Shown here: piece by piece, positions 62,685-64,000 of the stretch | Numbering within the stretch: the stretch's first letter is position 1 | How the letters are laid out: every line of letters starts with the position of its first letter | From: Gorsachius magnificus | Lineage: Eukaryota > Chordata > Aves > Pelecaniformes > Ardeidae | Direction: 5' to 3' | NCBI GenBank assembly: GCA_034008185.1 | Contig: CM067086.1 | Span: 37,983,007 to 38,047,006 of the forward strand | Length of the DNA: 64,000 bases | Made by a program: the position numbers and the translations under genes | Notes under the pieces: model-generated | What the model saw: the letters and a program-made list of their open reading frames with translations, nothing else | Told to the model about the DNA's origin: nothing | Databases searched by the model: none

Positions 62685-64000
62685 TTGCCTATACTGAGAA
62701 AAGTGGTTACCCTAACTGCAGATGACTACTTTTAGTTAAGCAAATTATGATAGTTGAAGTGTAGGACTGGTTCCATCTTGTGGAATATCAAACCCCCTTG
62801 AAATGTTTCAAAACAGTATATGCATTCAGCTTGTTTGCATCCCTACATGAGAACATTTCTTAGGATAAAGTTTAATTAAAATGATATTAATCAACCCTAC
62901 TAGTTTTGGTTTGTCAAGTGGTCTATAAAATTAAGACATGAGTAAGGAGTCATACCATTATATATTACTGTGGTCTCTAAAGTGCTTCAGAAGAAAATAA
63001 CTGTTTTTATTGTCATAATGTATAGAGAAAAAAAAGACTTGATCTTATAATTCTTGATAGACTTGAGGAGAACAAGACTAGAAAAGAAAACAAATCAAAT
63101 GAAATATTTGAGTACCTATGCCTTTTAATCCTTAACTTCAGTCCAGTAATGTCAGCATATGTTAGACTAAAAAGAAAAAAAAATAGAAAGAATCACAATT
63201 GACTAATTTTTTTTTTTTCCTAAAGGCACTAATTCCATAATACAATTACATTGAAATTACATTAAACTCAAAATGTTTACACTCCTGCTTTCCTTTCTAA
63301 GAGCACTACCTTCCAGTTCTAGTCTATTTTTTTTCTGATGTGTTTGTTTGTTTGCTTTCCATTTGGATTTGGAGTTGTCTTGACATCCCTCTTGGTTAAT
63401 ATCTTACCACAGCAAGCCTAGCCTTGGAAGGGAGTTAAGCATAACCTTCCAGAAGTGCCTTCAGATCCTGCCCCTCAATGTCAAATATTCTGGCATCATC
63501 TACTGGTTTCTTATTCCCTTTTATGTTTCTTCTTTTTAATGCTTTCTTTTCTCCTTATATGTTTTCCTTCTCTCTTCTCCTGCTGTTCCTATTATCTCTA
63601 GTCCAACAGGTTCCCAGCTGTAGTTTCCTTTGTTTCCTGTTTGCCTGGTAGCTCTTTTGAATCCATCCCAGTATCTCTGGCTTGCTCTTTTGGTATTTTC
63701 TCTCCCTCTAATCAATGCCTTTCTCATTTAACACTAAGGTGTTCTCAGAATTGTCTTGAAGAGCTCTTTTTTTCTATTGTGACCAAACAGCTAAGCATTC
63801 TTCCACCTTTTATGAAGATCTATAGTCCTGCTGTCTATTATTCCAGTGATGATTTAATAAATTCAGAATGTCAGAGAAAACAAAGACAGAAAGAGTACAC
63901 CCAGTCAAAGAAAGACTTAAAGCAAACATAGTAGAGTTTTATTTGCTTAGCCCGATACAAGATATGACATTTTGGAACCTGAAGACTGCCTAATGGATTT

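Larger units (their letters stand above)
60596..64000. other. AT-rich non-coding DNA to the window end
   Basis: It contains a G/T-rich tract at 61199-61261, a 16-bp tandem duplication at 62653-62684 and a T run near 63208-63220. No gene or transposon is recognised; frames up to 96 codons (63641-63931) show no domain. Confidence 0.55.

Noticed and set aside
1..64000. CRISPR arrays, operons, phage or plasmid features
   Set aside because: No spaced direct repeats, ribosome-binding-site/ORF organisation or bacterial gene families; the repeats identify a vertebrate (bird) genome.

Overview
The window looks like a bird genome, most likely from a non-galliform lineage. The dominant mobile elements are CR1 LINEs, recognised by FADD-type reverse transcriptase motifs and 3' ends built of ATTCTATG-like units. 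The second class is avian ERV long terminal repeats that begin TGT(C/A)..TGG and end ..CCACGACA/CCACAGA and make 5-bp target-site duplications. Alu and L1 elements are absent. The background is AT-rich with scattered mononucleotide and G/T tracts, as in a bird intergenic desert or a very long intron. I found no host protein-coding exon, tRNA, rRNA or CRISPR array, and nothing bacterial.

Layout. 1-17.3 kb: mostly unique AT-rich DNA with one CR1 tail (5.13 kb), an ancient MIR/L2-like SINE relic (7.9 kb), a weaker one (12.25 kb) and simple repeats. 17.3-18.6 kb: a short minus-strand CR1 tail followed by a young plus-strand CR1 whose C-terminal reverse transcriptase frame is still open over 338 codons. 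18.6-28.8 kb: unique DNA, an old CR1 tail (23.4 kb), a GC-rich block (26.1-26.7 kb) and a decayed CR1 (27.65-28.78 kb). 28.8-42.8 kb: 14 kb with no element that I recognise. 42.8-44.3 kb: a minus-strand CR1 and a young plus-strand CR1 fragment. 46.8-49.0 kb: an A-rich tandem repeat, one LTR inserted inside another in inverted orientation, and two CR1 fragments. 51.1-51.6 kb: a second GC-rich block. 55.5-59.0 kb: two further minus-strand solo LTRs. 59.3-60.6 kb: the longest CR1, with a frameshift and a damaged catalytic motif.

The elements are independent insertions of different ages and do not form a functional system. The best-supported unusual structure is the nested, head-to-head LTR pair at 46951-47995, where a 5-bp duplication (CTTGA) shows the order of insertion. 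No retroviral gag, pol or env reading frame is visible beside any LTR, so all are solo LTRs. I see no evidence for a new biological system. The items most worth checking are the two GC-rich blocks, a POU-type palindrome, a perfect 16-bp hairpin and the nested LTRs.
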